64,000 nucleotides of DNA. Source: Gymnopus androsaceus JB14. Its lineage: Eukaryota; Basidiomycota; Agaricomycetes; Agaricales; Omphalotaceae. Of this stretch, positions 1-10,521 are shown in pieces. The translations under genes were made by a program, and so were the position numbers. A model generated the notes under the pieces. That model saw only the letters and a list, made by a program, of their open reading frames with translations, did not search any database and was not told the DNA's origin. The stretch is from assembly GCA_009733575.1 (NCBI GenBank), contig ML769483.1, forward strand, positions 114,941-178,940, read 5' to 3'. Positions within the stretch are counted from its first letter, which is position 1; every line of letters begins with the position of its first letter.

Positions 1-1048
1 TCCTCATGGATATTAATGAATGGCTGCAAAGAGAGGATGAGTCAAGACATAGGAGAGGGCGGGAGGAAGAAGGGGAGGTAGAAGAACAAGAAGGAGACTC
101 CATAAACCCACCCGAACACACAGCCAACCCATCACCATTGCCCAACTCACCTGCAACTGTGGAACCTGTGAAAATCGAATTGGCAGAATCAGCATTCGAA
201 CAGAGATTTAGGGAATGGGAATCTCAATGGGAGGAACAGATGTTGAACTGGCTCGCATGCAAACAATGAAGGAGGTGGAAGTACCAGCATTCCAAACCTC
301 CCTCTAGAACGATACGTCCGGTACCAGAGTCAATCAACAAAATCCCATCTAGAGATGGGCAGATACCAGGAACCCTGGGTCAATGCGGAAGGTCAATTTC
401 TTGCAAAAGAGCCAAAACCCAGTGTCATGAACATCCAACCCAAACATCAAAGGGAAACCTGTTAGCCTAATTGGGGCAGCTGCTATGAGTCAATTATTGC
501 GAGATGGAATGCCTGCGTACATGCTACATATCAAACCTACCAATATTGATTCCGCCTCGGAAATCGGACTCTCAGCAAAGGAGCCTCCATGTGCAGATAA
601 GGCATCTATGTCCAATGGACCCAAACAGGAACACCAGCAGACAGCAGATGAAATGGATAGAAGAGAAAGAGAAGAGGAGGAGGAAAGGAGGAAGGGGGAA
701 ACGGAGGAGTTAAAGAAACACATTCCTCCACAGTACCAGGGCTTCATGGACGTATTTTTGCCAGGAATGGCCAAGGAACTGCCTCCTCACTGCTCTTATG
801 ACATCAAGATCAAGACGGAGGGTGACGCCCTGCCCAACATAGTAAAGCTCTACAATATGTCGGAGGTGGAGTTAAAAGCACTCAAAGACTACCTCGACGA
901 CATGTTGGGAAAAAGATTCATCCGATCCTCGAATTCACCTGTGGGAGCACCGGTCCTATTTGCAAAGAAGAAGGACAGAACCCTATGACTTTGTGTAGAT
1001 TATGGGGCACTCAACAAACTCACCTGAAAGAACAGGTACGTCTTACCA
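1..1048 (+). pseudogene. gypsy pol 5' portion: protease tail and RT N-terminus
   Basis: The first 480 bases hold an acidic, proline-rich stretch with frame breaks. From 485 a 167-residue frame reads through an LLRDG...AYMLHI segment and a charged linker, then into the conserved RT entry region (IPPQYQGFMDVF, LPPH, SNSPVGAPVLFAKKKD). This frame ends at a TGA at 986-988; the following bases still encode CVDYGALNKLT, so the stop sits where an Arg codon (CGA) is expected. The RT frame then runs to the MITE at 1,049. Coding identity is clear from the RT motifs; the piece before 480 is too decayed to assign to domains. Confidence 0.85.
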
Positions 1049-1697
1049 CAGCTGGTTCTTTAGCAGTATTAAAATAAACCCTGACAAGTTCTCGGAGGTG
1101 CATTTTAATATTTGGGACAACTTGTCAGCACCAAAGTCGTAATATCTATACAGAGAGAACGAGAGCCCGTGGGAAAAAAAGGACACTTTTCTCATGCTTG
1201 TACAGGTCACCTGCACCCAACCCTAACCCTACCTCGTATCCTAACCCTAATGATGACTAATATTATAACAGTGGGGGCAAGCCCCCACACCCCCATTTTT
1301 ATCCTCAACCCCTAAACCCTAACCACCCTAACCCTAACCTATGTGCACTGTTTGTTTGGCACTGTTTTGATCAGGTCTCTATGTTAGGGTAAGCACAAGT
1401 GCTTACCCTAACGAGACCTGACCAAAACAGTGCAAAAATTTCCTTTTTTGGCATAATTCACTTTTAGGGTTAGGGTTAAATAGATACCACCATCAGAAAG
1501 AGGGCCGAAAATAACGGGGTGTAGCCTTTTCCGTTTTTTCTCACGGCCCCTCGTTCCCAAGATATGGCCCCATCTTATCATACTATGGTTAGGGTTCCCC
1601 TGTCAGTACTGTAGGCTCTATATAGCTGTTGCAAATATTAAAATGCACCTACAACGAGTTGTCGGGCTTTATTTTAATAAGGCTAGAGCCTTAGGTG
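1049..1697. mobile_element. MITE with telomere-like repeats, copy 1
   Basis: A non-coding element splits the RT domain. Its ends are inverted (CAGCTGGTTCTTTAGCAG on the left, CACCTAAGGCTCTAGCC on the right read inward) and continue as inverted repeats for about 70 bp. The target CTTACCA, or CTTACCAC if the end base is counted, is repeated on both sides (1,042 and 1,698); removing the insert restores the RT reading. Inside are several CCCTAA units, a GTGGGGGCAAGCCCCCAC hairpin and a 70-bp stem-loop. It encodes no protein. The 7-8 bp duplication suggests a hAT-like mobiliser, which is inference. Copy 2 is at 4,029. Confidence 0.88.
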
Positions 1698-1704
1698 CTT
1701 ACCA

Positions 1705-2308
1705 CTCATCGGTACACTAGTTGACCAATTGCAGAAGGCGGAAATCTTCACAAAGATTGACTTGCGGGCGGGATACAACAATGTGCAAATAGCAGGAGGT
1801 CACAAATGGAAGACAGCCTTTAGAACTCGTTACGGATCATATGAGTATTTAGTCATGCCATTTGGATTGACAAACACTCCGTCTGCCTTCCAATTCTTCA
1901 TGAACAACATCTTTCACAATATGGTGGATATTTGTGTCATGGTATACCTAGACGACATCCTTATCTACTCAATGGACAAGGAATCACATACTCAACATGT
2001 GAGGAAAGTACTCGAAAGGCTGCGGGAGAACAATTTGCATGCAAAACCGGAAAAGTGCGGCTTCCACACACGCATAGTGGAATACCTGGGAGTCATCATA
2101 TCGCCCGACGGATTGGCCATGGACCCCAAGAAGGTTGACACAATCCTCTCGTGGCCCGCACCTAAGAACATAAAAGAACTACAAGGATTCCTAGGTTTTG
2201 CAAACTTCTATAGGCAGTTCATTGATAACTACTCCGGCATCACAAAGGTCCTTACCCGCCTCCTGAAAAAGGGAAACTATTGGAAATGGACACAGGAGTG
2301 CCAGCGTG
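1705..2308 (+). pseudogene. gypsy reverse transcriptase core
   Basis: After the MITE the RT resumes with LIGTLVDQL, then [12 protein letters not shown] (motif with the first catalytic Asp), [14 protein letters not shown] and [10 protein letters not shown], the YLDD catalytic box. The thumb and connection reads as LGVIISPDG and [17 protein letters not shown] copies element RNA into cDNA in the virus-like particle. The frame continues to WKWTQECQ and then jumps abruptly into RNase H sequence in another frame, indicating an internal deletion. Assignment is certain at family level; activity is lost because the polyprotein is interrupted. Confidence 0.93.
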
Positions 2309-3104
2309 TAAACAGCGGAGGGCATACTGCGAGGGATCCTGCTTCCGAATACAAGTATACTCAGACCACAACAACTTACAGTACTTCACCATGACAAAGG
2401 TACTTACAAGAAGGCAGGCACATTGGTCCGAAACCCTCTCAGCTTACGACTATACCATCAACTATCGGCCAGGGACACTTGGAGCGAAACCAGATGCGTT
2501 AACTCGCAGAGCGGATGTATATCCAAAATGGGGAGCGGAACTGGCCCATGCTAAATTGGTCAACGAAGGGATTCTTATTCCGCCCAACCGGCTAAACGCA
2601 TCAGTCATATCGCCAGTACAAAAAGGAATTGCCAGTCTGGCAATGGAGGACGTGAATCTAGCCAGAATACGAAACGCTCCACCTGACAGCCACATTGAAA
2701 AAGTTAGACTAGGAGGTTCGGAAGAGAAAGCGGATGGGGTGGTGAGGAGAGGGGAAAAGATATACGTACCCTCGACGGAATCCTTCCATCCGGAAATCAT
2801 CAGGAAATTCCACAACCTCAAAAACAGATTCCACCCAAACCGCAGAAGCACATTGGGACTAGTCATGCAGCAATACTACTGGCCAGGAATGGCCAGGGAT
2901 GTATGACAACATGTACGAGACTGCAAGGAGTGTGGAAAGAATAGGAGTTGGGTGACGAGTGTGGATGAGGAGCAAACCCAACCCAGCGAGCACCTTGCAG
3001 CAGTGGTTCCCCTCAACGAGGCCTGTCTGATAGAGCGGGTGAGGGAAGCTTGACATGACACATACATGAAAGAAAAGGCAAAGGAGATAAGAGACGGATG
3101 AGAG
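2309..3104 (+). pseudogene. RNase H remnant plus first HHCC zinc-binding module
   Basis: The frame enters RNase H only at the late [11 protein letters not shown] strand, so roughly the first 90 residues, including the first catalytic Asp, are missing. The remainder (RRQAHWSETLS, INYRPG, KPDALTR) is the standard gypsy RNase H end. A zinc-binding module follows (KIYVPS, a His-x6-His pair, YYWPGM, then CKEC after a TGA at 2,904-2,906 in place of the expected Arg codon). A degraded linker leads to a second, better module from 3,105. The duplicated module is discussed under findings. Confidence 0.8.
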
Positions 3105-4028
3105 TTGGAGGTAGTGACAGACAAAGGGCTTCTGAGAAGGGGAGGGAGGATTTATGTGCCTCAAGTGGGGAGACTTCGGGTGGACATCATTCAGGCTTAC
3201 CATGACCACCCACTACAAGGTCATCCGGGTGAACAGAAAACCAGGAAACTGGTATCCCAACTACTCTATTGGAGGGGCATGTCGGACGACGTCCGAAACT
3301 ATGTTAGGGGTTGCCACAACTGTGCCAGAGCAAAATCACGGCAACACAAACCCTTTGGACTATTAAAACCCTTCCTGATAGGGGAACGACCCTGGGATTC
3401 TATATCTTTTGATCACATCATCCAACTTCCAAAGACCCAAGGAGAGGAGGCATTTGATGCTGTCCTGGTAGTGGTTTGCCGCTTAACAAAACAAGCAATC
3501 TACATCTCTTGTTACACGACCAACAAAGCCAAGGACTTCGTGGATTTATTCATTACCCACGTATTTGCAAAACACAGACTCCCGTCAAACATAGTATCGG
3601 ACAGGGGTTCACTGTTTGTTAGCAAATTTTGGACCGAACTGTGCATGGCCCTTCACATCGAAGCACGCCTATCTACAGCATACCACCTGCAGACGGATGG
3701 ACAAACAGAGCAGGTCAACCAATCGTTGGAAGCTTATCTACACATTTACTGTGCTTACGACCAGGACGACTGGCACAAACTCCTCCCAATGGCCGAATTT
3801 GTGTATAACAACTCATCCCACAGTGCAACAGGAGTGTCACCCTTCTTCGCAAATAAAGGATACCACCCGGAACTCACAATCGAACTGGAAAAAGTGTCCA
3901 ACACAGACGCCAACGTTTATGCATCCCAACTGCATGAACTCCATGAGTACTCGAAGGGGGAGCTGAAGGTCACAAACAAGAATTACGAAAAGTATGCAAA
4001 CAAGAAGCGGGAGGAAAGCCCAGAGTGG
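3105..4028 (+). pseudogene. gypsy integrase: second HHCC module and DDE core
   Basis: A 300-residue open stretch begins with RRGGRIYVP and an HHCC module (HDHPLQGH and CHNC). The catalytic core shows the three acidic positions in context: SFDHIIQLP, IVSDRGSLF and TDGQTEQVNQSLE. Integrase inserts the cDNA into the chromosome. The reading ends at PEWHL where the MITE at 4,029 interrupts; coding resumes at 4,587. No stop falls inside this segment, so it is the best preserved part of the element. Confidence 0.93.
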
Positions 4029-4579
4029 CACCTGTAGCAGTAAGGATAATCTATTAAATCCTGATAAGTTATCGGAGACATATTTAATTATTATGGATAA
4101 CTTATCTAGCAATGTTTTGGTCAGTTCTCGCTAGGGTGAGCTGTGCTCACCCTAACATAGAGAACTGATCAAAACATTGCCAAACAATAGGTTAGCATAG
4201 GTTAGGGGTTAGGGGGGTTAGGGTGAGGGGTTAAGGATGATATGGGGGTGTGGGGGCTTGCCCCCACTGTTGAATGACCTAAATAGGGTTAGGGTTAGGG
4301 TTAGGTAGAGTAGGGCTAGAGCACAGGGTAGGGTTAGGGTTGGATAGAGGGTGGTCTGATAAGTCGAAGGGGGGGGTGTCAGTTTTTTCCCACGGGCCCT
4401 CCTTCAGCCGCTATAGGCATTTCAAGTTTTGATCATATGACCTCTAAGATAAGTTATCGGGGTTAATTAATTAGACCTGAGGCTCAATATTTGGCAGGGT
4501 AGATCAGTTATCCATAATAATTAAATATGCTCCCGATAACTTATCAGGGTTTAATACATTATTATTACAATACCAGCTG
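4029..4579. mobile_element. MITE with telomere-like repeats, copy 2
   Basis: This second member of the family sits between the integrase core and the chromodomain. Ends read inward are CACCTGTAGCAGTAAGG and CAGCTGGTATTGTAATAA and continue as long inverted repeats (TGATAAGTTATCGG and TTTAATTATTATGGATAAC on both sides). The target AGAGTGG (AGAGTGGC with the shared end base) occurs at 4,022 and 4,580, and excision restores the PEWREGDLVW reading. Inside are TTAGGG arrays near 4,285-4,320 and 4,325-4,345, the GTGGGGG...CCCCCAC hairpin, and a stem-loop homologous to copy 1 but with the inner block inverted. Confidence 0.88.
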
Positions 4580-4586
4580 AGAGTGG

Positions 4587-5114
4587 CGGGAGGGGGACTT
4601 GGTATGGCTGGACATGAAGAACATCAAAACACGACGTCCGACGAAGAGACTCGACCACAAATTCATGGGTCCCTACCAAATCCTGGGGAAGATCGGGAGC
4701 CACGCATACCAACTAGACCTCCCAGGCAACCTCAAGAAAATCCACAATGTCTTCCATGTCAACCGCCTGAAGATTCATCACAAGGATGTGTTCAAATGCA
4801 AGCGAGAACCACCCCCTCCAGTGTTCATTGACGGAAATGCAGAATACTACATAGAGAACATCCTGGACTCCCAACCGCTGAAAGGCGGAAGTGACGAAAT
4901 TCAGTATTTGGTAAAATGGAAGGATTACGGAGAGGAGTACAATGAATGGGTCCCATGGCAAAGCATGGCGGGCAGCATTGAACTGATTGAGAAATGGGAG
5001 AAGGCCCACCCAAAGAAGAGGAAACTACAGAGAGAGCTCCTAGAACAGTTGCGGAGGATGGCAGAAGAACAGGGGGAGGATTGGGAGGAGAAAGAGGGAC
5101 AAGGGGACACCTAA
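4587..5114 (+). pseudogene. integrase C-terminus with chromodomain
   Basis: Starting at GDLVWLDMKNIKTRRP, the segment shows the conserved gypsy tail (KLDHKF-like, GPYQILGKIG, NVFHVNRLK). A chromodomain follows: EYYIENILDS, QYLVKWKDYG, NEWVPW and a closing helix IELIEKW. Chromodomains of this kind read histone marks and steer integration into heterochromatin, a known property of chromoviruses. The frame ends in a charged tail and a TAA at 5,112. This piece has no internal stop. Confidence 0.92.
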
Positions 5115-5384
5115 TGACAATAAGTCCCACTCACTTAATTTCCGTTTCAAATATTCCATCCCGCACTTGCAGTGTTAATTTTTCATCAAACCAATTTACA
5201 AATATCCTTCACCTTCGAACGCCAAACTTGCAATAAAGGCCTCTTTCTATTTTCAGTACAAATTGGAACACTTATAAACAACAAAAAATGTCTTGAATTT
5301 TAGATTATTCTAGGTATATACAGGAAACAAGAGGGAACACAGGAAAAAAGAAACAGGGACCAAAAAAAGAACGAAGGCAGGATT

Positions 5385-7469
5385 TTAACAAGAGTATGAG
5401 GGGGAGGAGGCATGGAAATCAGCATCGCGTGGGGGAGGTGTGGTAGAAAAAATGGAAGGAACAGGCACAGGACTCTGCAGAGTGACCGCCACACTATCCT
5501 CGTTCTCTTCATCACGAGTCTCAGCGCCGGTCATCTCGATATCACCTTCATACTCGACCCCAGGAATACCACCCCACTTGCTCCCTTCACCTTGCAACCC
5601 ACCACCTGCATCCGAACCATCCATATACATGTCCTCACCATCATCAAGAGAGTACACAGGTAAATCGGGACTGGCTGGGGTCGGAGGGGGACATAGATCC
5701 GCCAACCCTCCTTCTAAATGCAGAAGGGCCACTGCTCAAGATTCCCAATACTTGTTGTCCTTAATACAAGTCTGGAGCTGTGCCTTAAGGAGGTCACGAG
5801 CGTCCACATGCATACGGGACAGAAGCGGGAGGAAGAGGATGTGACGAAGTGAGTCCGAAGGAGGATCACAACCCAAAGGTTGCAAAGTGTTGAATGGCAG
5901 GAGGGGATAGAGGGAATGATGGGTGCTATTATGGGGGGGACTAGACCAGCATACTCCACCAAACTCAGCAAAGAGTTGGGAACAATGGTGTTGTATTGTT
6001 CAATCAACGGAGCAACCCCTTCATGGTATCGCCCAGCCACCCAAAGGAGGAAGGTGAGCAATTGCTCCATGCGCGAGAGACATTTTCGGAGATGCAAGCG
6101 GAGATGTTCACTGGCCTCCTCAGCATGCTCATAAGCCTGAGAATCTGTACAACCATGGAGAATCAACAAACGGATCTCTTGAACCAGGAATTTCACCCTG
6201 CAGGCAACCTCAGCCAAAAAAGATGCAGGACGGGCAGACTCGAGGCGTTGAAAGGCGTTAGCCAGCTGGGAAAGCTCCTGGAAATAGCACTCCAGCTCAG
6301 TACAAAGGAGGGCATTTGTTTCCGAGGCACCATCGAGGGAGTATGAACCACCCAGCTGAGCAATAAGATCCAGATTGCCCTCACGCAAGGAGGCAGCAGA
6401 ATCTTCAGCGGAGTGGGCACGTTGACAAAGGAGTTCGCAAGTACCCATCAAGTTGTGGATAAGTTGGGAAGTATTCCCAATCTCAACTTCACAACAGATG
6501 GCACGGTCAACAGCCTCTCCATGTCCCTCCTCCAACTTGCAGAGCTCCACTTCATACCTAGCCAAAATGCCCTCCAAATCCTCGATTCAAGTAGCTGGAT
6601 TCTAAAAAAGAAAAGAACAAATAAACCAGGTTGTTACAAGGAAAAGGAAATAGGGAACGTACAGTACCCAGAAATCACCATTACGAGGGGAGCTCCGGGA
6701 CCCAGGTGCACGAGGCTCATACAAATAGCCCAAAGGACTAACGGAACAATGAGGTCAGGAAGGGGAGGATTGGGGGTTCGTGGATTTAATGATATGACCC
6801 CGACCAGGAGGACCCACACGCCCACTAGAGGGAGGAGGAGCAATAGTGGAGCGAGTAACATGCTGGATGGCCTCCTCAAGGCTGGTGAAGAAGGAGGAGG
6901 GTTGATGATAGGAATTACCTGGAATTCAAACCCCGCATCCGAGAGTCGAACTGCTGCCTGGCCCACAAAAGGGGGGCATCAAATCAACTAGGTAAAAAAG
7001 CAAGTTAGGATCCCAAAACCACAAAAGGAGAAGAAGGAATGCACCTAGCAAACAAACGATAGCGCTAGGCAATTCCGAGTGAACAACCTTTGTGAGCCTT
7101 CTGACAAGCATCACACACCAACTCTGTACCACTAGCAGCACTACACGGCTCTGCTTTACCCTCACAATGAGTGCAACAACGCAATCGTTTAGCAATTCAA
7201 TGCCACTGCAGATCCGTAACATCGATGTCGAAGGAGTGTCCACCAAGCTGGAACATGGACTTCAAGGCCTCATCGATTTCCACAGAAGTCGCTGTCTGCC
7301 AAGAAACCAGACGTAGAGGGGAAACAACAACGGGAATATGCTGCCCAGACGCAGATCTGTTGACAGCCACAGAGTGAGGGGAAGGAGGGGAGGAGATTGG
7401 CGATGGGGACCGTTTGGTCCTTTTATAAGGGGAATCATCGGAAGGGGAAGAAGGCCTCTTGGGGGGCAT
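5385..7469 (-). pseudogene. antisense gene inside the gypsy element, function unknown
   Basis: A multi-piece gene runs opposite to pol, starting at an ATG at 7,467-7,469 (MPPKRPSSPSDDSPYKRTKR, a basic and Ser/Pro-rich N-terminus). Within 7,080-7,200 it encodes a Cys-rich block (CCTHCEGKAEPC ... CDACQKAHKGC) resembling a zinc-binding cluster. The middle (about 6,600-5,900) is long, helical and Leu/Glu-rich, probably coiled coil; the C-terminus is acidic (SLDDGEDMYMDGSD). Intron-like gaps separate the pieces. It is broken: TGA at 7,197-7,199 where Trp is expected, TGA at 5,736-5,738 where Arg is likely, and frame changes near 5,890. I do not recognise a named family. Position between pol and the LTR suggests it is cargo of the element; a separate host gene is the alternative. 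Confidence 0.55.
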
Positions 7470-7640
7470 TTTGTGAAGTGTACAACGAAGGGGATAAGGA
7501 AGAAGTTGAAATGGAACAGCTGAAAACATGCTTTTAGAACTGTTTGTTGGCACGTGTGGGTCCAACGGCAATCACGTCATTCTAGAACCTGCAATCCGCC
7601 AAATGACCCGCAAATCCAATCCAATTGCTAGGGGCCCTAG

Positions 7641-7652
7641 ATGGGGGGGTAA
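7641..7652 (+). other. polypurine tract before the 3' LTR
   Basis: The G-run ATGGGGGGGTAA lies directly before the LTR start at 7,653. This is the expected place for the plus-strand primer of an LTR retrotransposon and helps fix the LTR boundary. Confidence 0.7.
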
Positions 7653-8222
7653 TGTCATGCCCAGTACTACCGGTTCCACTATCTTCAACCCCAAACCCGC
7701 CCGATCATACATATAACCCAACCTTGCCACCCAACAACTGCCCGCTTACCCCACAACGGGTCTCAGCTACTTCCGTACATACTTACTACTCATTAATCCA
7801 ACATCCTGCTCGTATGTAACTGGTAACCTCTCTTGGAGGATCCCTTGTCTTGATATTAACTTGTTTACTCCCGTATCTCTTGTTTTCTCTCTATTTTCTT
7901 ATAATCTTGTCAATTCATCTATTTTCTCAATACACGCTTGTTCTGGCTTCCTCTTTTTGAGTCACACGTGGACTTGACTACCAGCAAGCTCATACAACAA
8001 TCAGACTCGCTGCCGTCAACTATTTGACGTCAGCTCGCACAACTAGACTCAGAACTCACATTTGTGAGCTTTGGCATTCCCAATCCACCTGCTTCTCACT
8101 ACTAGTCTTTGACTAGTCCACCTGCACGCATATTCAATCGCAGATCTTGCCCGCCTTTTATACTAAAAGCCTCAAAGCTACTTTCAGTACCTTTCCCTAA
8201 GACCGTCAACCCTGGTCTTACA
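7653..8222 (+). repeat. 3' LTR of the gypsy element
   Basis: The repeat starts TGTCATGCCC after the purine tract and ends CTTACA, giving TG...CA ends and about 570 bp. It contains a long pyrimidine-rich stretch (TTGTTTTCTCTCTATTTTC) as usual for fungal gypsy LTRs. The flanking five bases are ATTAT; the matching 5' duplication lies outside the window, so the boundary rests on the ends and on the switch to RecQ sequence at 8,223. Confidence 0.75.
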
Positions 8223-9790
8223 ATTATGCTATAGTAGTGACGAGCAAAGTTAGTGCCGGAGCAGTGTTCTGGTTCAGGAACTTTGCAACGTTATGGGCAA
8301 GTGTAGAGTTTTTGAAGAAAAGAAGGACTTGAGGCTGGTCTTGCTTGGTGCTGGTAGGAAGGAGGGGCTTCAAGAACCAGCAAAAGTTCTCCATTGTCGC
8401 AAAGCTTCCTTTGATGCAATGTTGAGCATAAATGATACCCGGCCGATTGATGCAGAGCTTCAAGAGCAAATAGCTGGTGCCTAATAATGAATCCTCAATG
8501 GTTTTCTGAACATGAGGAGAACATGTAGCTGTGAATCTGTGATATTGAACAGTTGGAGGTAATTGCATTTTAAGTTCCAACAGACGTGCAAGACCAAAAT
8601 GCTGCAATACCAAATCATTCCATACCAATATAGTGAATACAGTGTGTTTCATCAACATTTACATGTGCGACTTGTTGACAGAGTGAATGGTTGCAAATGA
8701 GAAAGGCCATGTGACTATAATGTCCATCAGCAAAGACTGTTTTGGGCCCAGGAGGATTTAAGGTCACCTAGTCCTCTTAGGCAACCTGAGGCATCCTAGT
8801 TGGCCCAGGAAAAAGGGTAAAACTTTGGACACCTCAGGTATCCTAGTCATCCTAGGTGTCCTGGGAAATCCTGGGATGTCCTGAGGCATCCTGGGGCATC
8901 CTGGGGCATCCTGAGGCATTCTGGGATGGAACTTTTATCCTAGGATGTCTCAGGATGCCCCAGGATGCCCCAGGACATCCCAGGATCTCCCAGGACACCT
9001 AGGATGACTAGGATACCTGAGGTGTCCAAAGTTTTACCCTTTTTCCTGGGCCAACTAGGATGCTTCAGGTTGCCCAAGAGGACTAGGGGACCTTAGATCC
9101 TCCTGGGCCCAAAAAGTCTTTTCTGATGTCCAGAAGGTGACTTGAACAGCTGTTCAGCCGTGATAATGAGATGTCAAGCAGTTCCAATCTGCAAGGCATT
9201 CTTCTGGCCATTGTGTACATGTTCCTGCAATAGCGTTGTTGAATTAAGAGTTGAAAGAGCAATAGATAGACATACCCTCCACCATTCCTTTGCTTTGGGT
9301 GTATCATGATTGATTGATACTGTCTGAACCTGGTATTTCTTGAGAAATGTTTCCTTCTGTAACAAAACTTGAGTAATTTTTATCAGTAATAGATTGTGCA
9401 GAATGCACCTGAGTGACCTGAAGCCTATTTAGAGGTGATATTGTGATGAAAACCTGTTTCGAATTTGATTTCTCCAGCAGTATCAACAAAGCCATCATAT
9501 GAGTCTTTCCAAAACCTGTCGCTGCAACAACCAATGAATTCCGTTCAATGGAGGCAATTGCACCCTTCAGTTGATCCTTCTTGGGAACTTCTTTACCCTG
9601 AGTAGAGTAGTATACAAGCAGACAAAGTTGAAGCTCAAGAATTCGGTTGGCTTCTTTTCAAGAGAGAATGTAGACGGAGCCTTAGCTCCTACCTGCGACT
9701 GCTGTAATATTGAGATAATGAGAACTTTCATTGGAGTGTATCAAGAGAGTCATCCCTAGCAACATCCAGCTCTTGAGAGAGTGTTAAAGG
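8223..9790 (-). pseudogene. RecQ-like DNA helicase fragment
   Basis: Read on the minus strand, an N-terminal piece (KKDQLKGAIASIERNS) leads to a Walker A box VVAATGFGKT. An intron-like segment (about 9,360-9,410) follows, then KYQVQTVSINHDTPKAKEWW, a motif II form DETHC, and the domain junction PPTVQYHRFTATCSPHVQKTIE with INRP and KVLLFF-like segments. These are superfamily 2 helicase motifs closest to RecQ-type genes. The gene is cut by a palindromic MITE (8,725-9,128) and ends where the gypsy LTR begins. At least one stop replaces a coding position near 9,745. It is a truncated relic; whether it was a host gene or transposon cargo cannot be told here. Confidence 0.8.
8725..9128. mobile_element. 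CATCAG-type palindromic MITE, copy 1
   Basis: The 404-bp insert starts CATCAGCAAAGACTG and ends in the inverse; the two halves pair along almost their whole length (TTTGGGCCCAGGAGGAT, AACCTGAGGCATCCTAGTTG and so on). The 2-bp target TC is repeated at 8,723 and 9,129, and removing the insert restores the helicase reading (KSPSGHYSHM). It codes for nothing. Three more members lie at 19,782, 41,884 and 53,421. Confidence 0.9.
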
Positions 9791-10409
9791 ATATATTGAC
9801 TCCATAGCGCATTGTCATGTCGTTGTGAATGAAAGAAGTAAACGTAATCTATTATCAGTAGCTGTTCCATTTGATCCGAGTGTATCTACCAGTCTGATCC
9901 TAATATAGCTAATCTATAAAAATATATTGGGTAATAATAACTCTCTGCAAACATTTGCTTCCGGTTTGCAGGCCCCTCTAGCGAGGATTCTTGCATTAAC
10001 AATGACATACTCCTAGAGGGACTGCTTTAGGCCTAGCTTTTTACAGCCTTCGGAACATCGGAAACGGAGTGAAAGGGACCCGAGGGATGAACCAGCAATG
10101 ACTGCGGATTGGCAGGAAGGTTGGGAAGGATGGCAGGACAATGACAAGGGTTTTGGTATAAGAAGGGGAGGAAAACATTGAGATGGAGTGGGTTGTGGCA
10201 CCCCCATTGCTACAAGCCTTGTTGTGTTTCATACACACTGTTTGTGTGCTTATTGTTATATTGTACATTGCGTGTTAGCAATTTGTTTGGCTTTTGTGGC
10301 AATTGTGTGTTAGCAACTGGCCTTTCATTGTGTTCAGGCAATTGTGTGCAAGCAATTGGCCTTATTGTGTTCTGGCATCAGTGTGTAAGCTGTTGGCCTT
10401 GTTGTATCA
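9791..10409. other. intergenic stretch, possible gypsy leader
   Basis: No gene is supported. Around 10,255-10,400 the sequence repeats loosely as GTGTGTTAGCAA and TTGGCCTT units, immediately upstream of the gag reading. A TATAAGAAGG box lies near 10,158. It may be the LTR or leader of the following gag, but no LTR boundary could be fixed. Confidence 0.3.
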
Positions 10410-10521
10410 TAGGGCAGCCCAGGAGTCTGAACAGCTTCAAGCTCAACAGACTGCCACAAGTGGAGCTAGAAGATATAGAAGGAGGCATCCAGAAGTTGAT
10501 GCACCACAACAAGAAATTGTA

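Larger units (their letters stand above)
1..8222 (+). mobile_element. Ty3/gypsy chromovirus, 3' part, decayed and nested
   Basis: The element enters from the left edge, so its 5' LTR and most of gag are outside the window. In order one reads a protease/RT N-terminal part, RT with a YLDD box, a remnant of RNase H, two zinc-binding (HHCC) modules, a DDE integrase, an integrase tail with a chromodomain, a minus-strand gene, a purine tract and a 3' LTR. The chromodomain assigns it to the chromovirus group. It is interrupted by two MITEs (1,049-1,697 and 4,029-4,579) and by in-frame stops, so this copy cannot encode a working polyprotein. Its 3' LTR abuts a RecQ-like pseudogene, which is therefore the likely insertion target. 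Element identity is seen directly; the left limit is unknown. Confidence 0.93.

Noticed and set aside
4200..4345. Chromosome end or true telomere from TTAGGG repeats
   Set aside because: The arrays are short, lie inside inverted-repeat elements with duplicated targets, and coding sequence continues on both sides.
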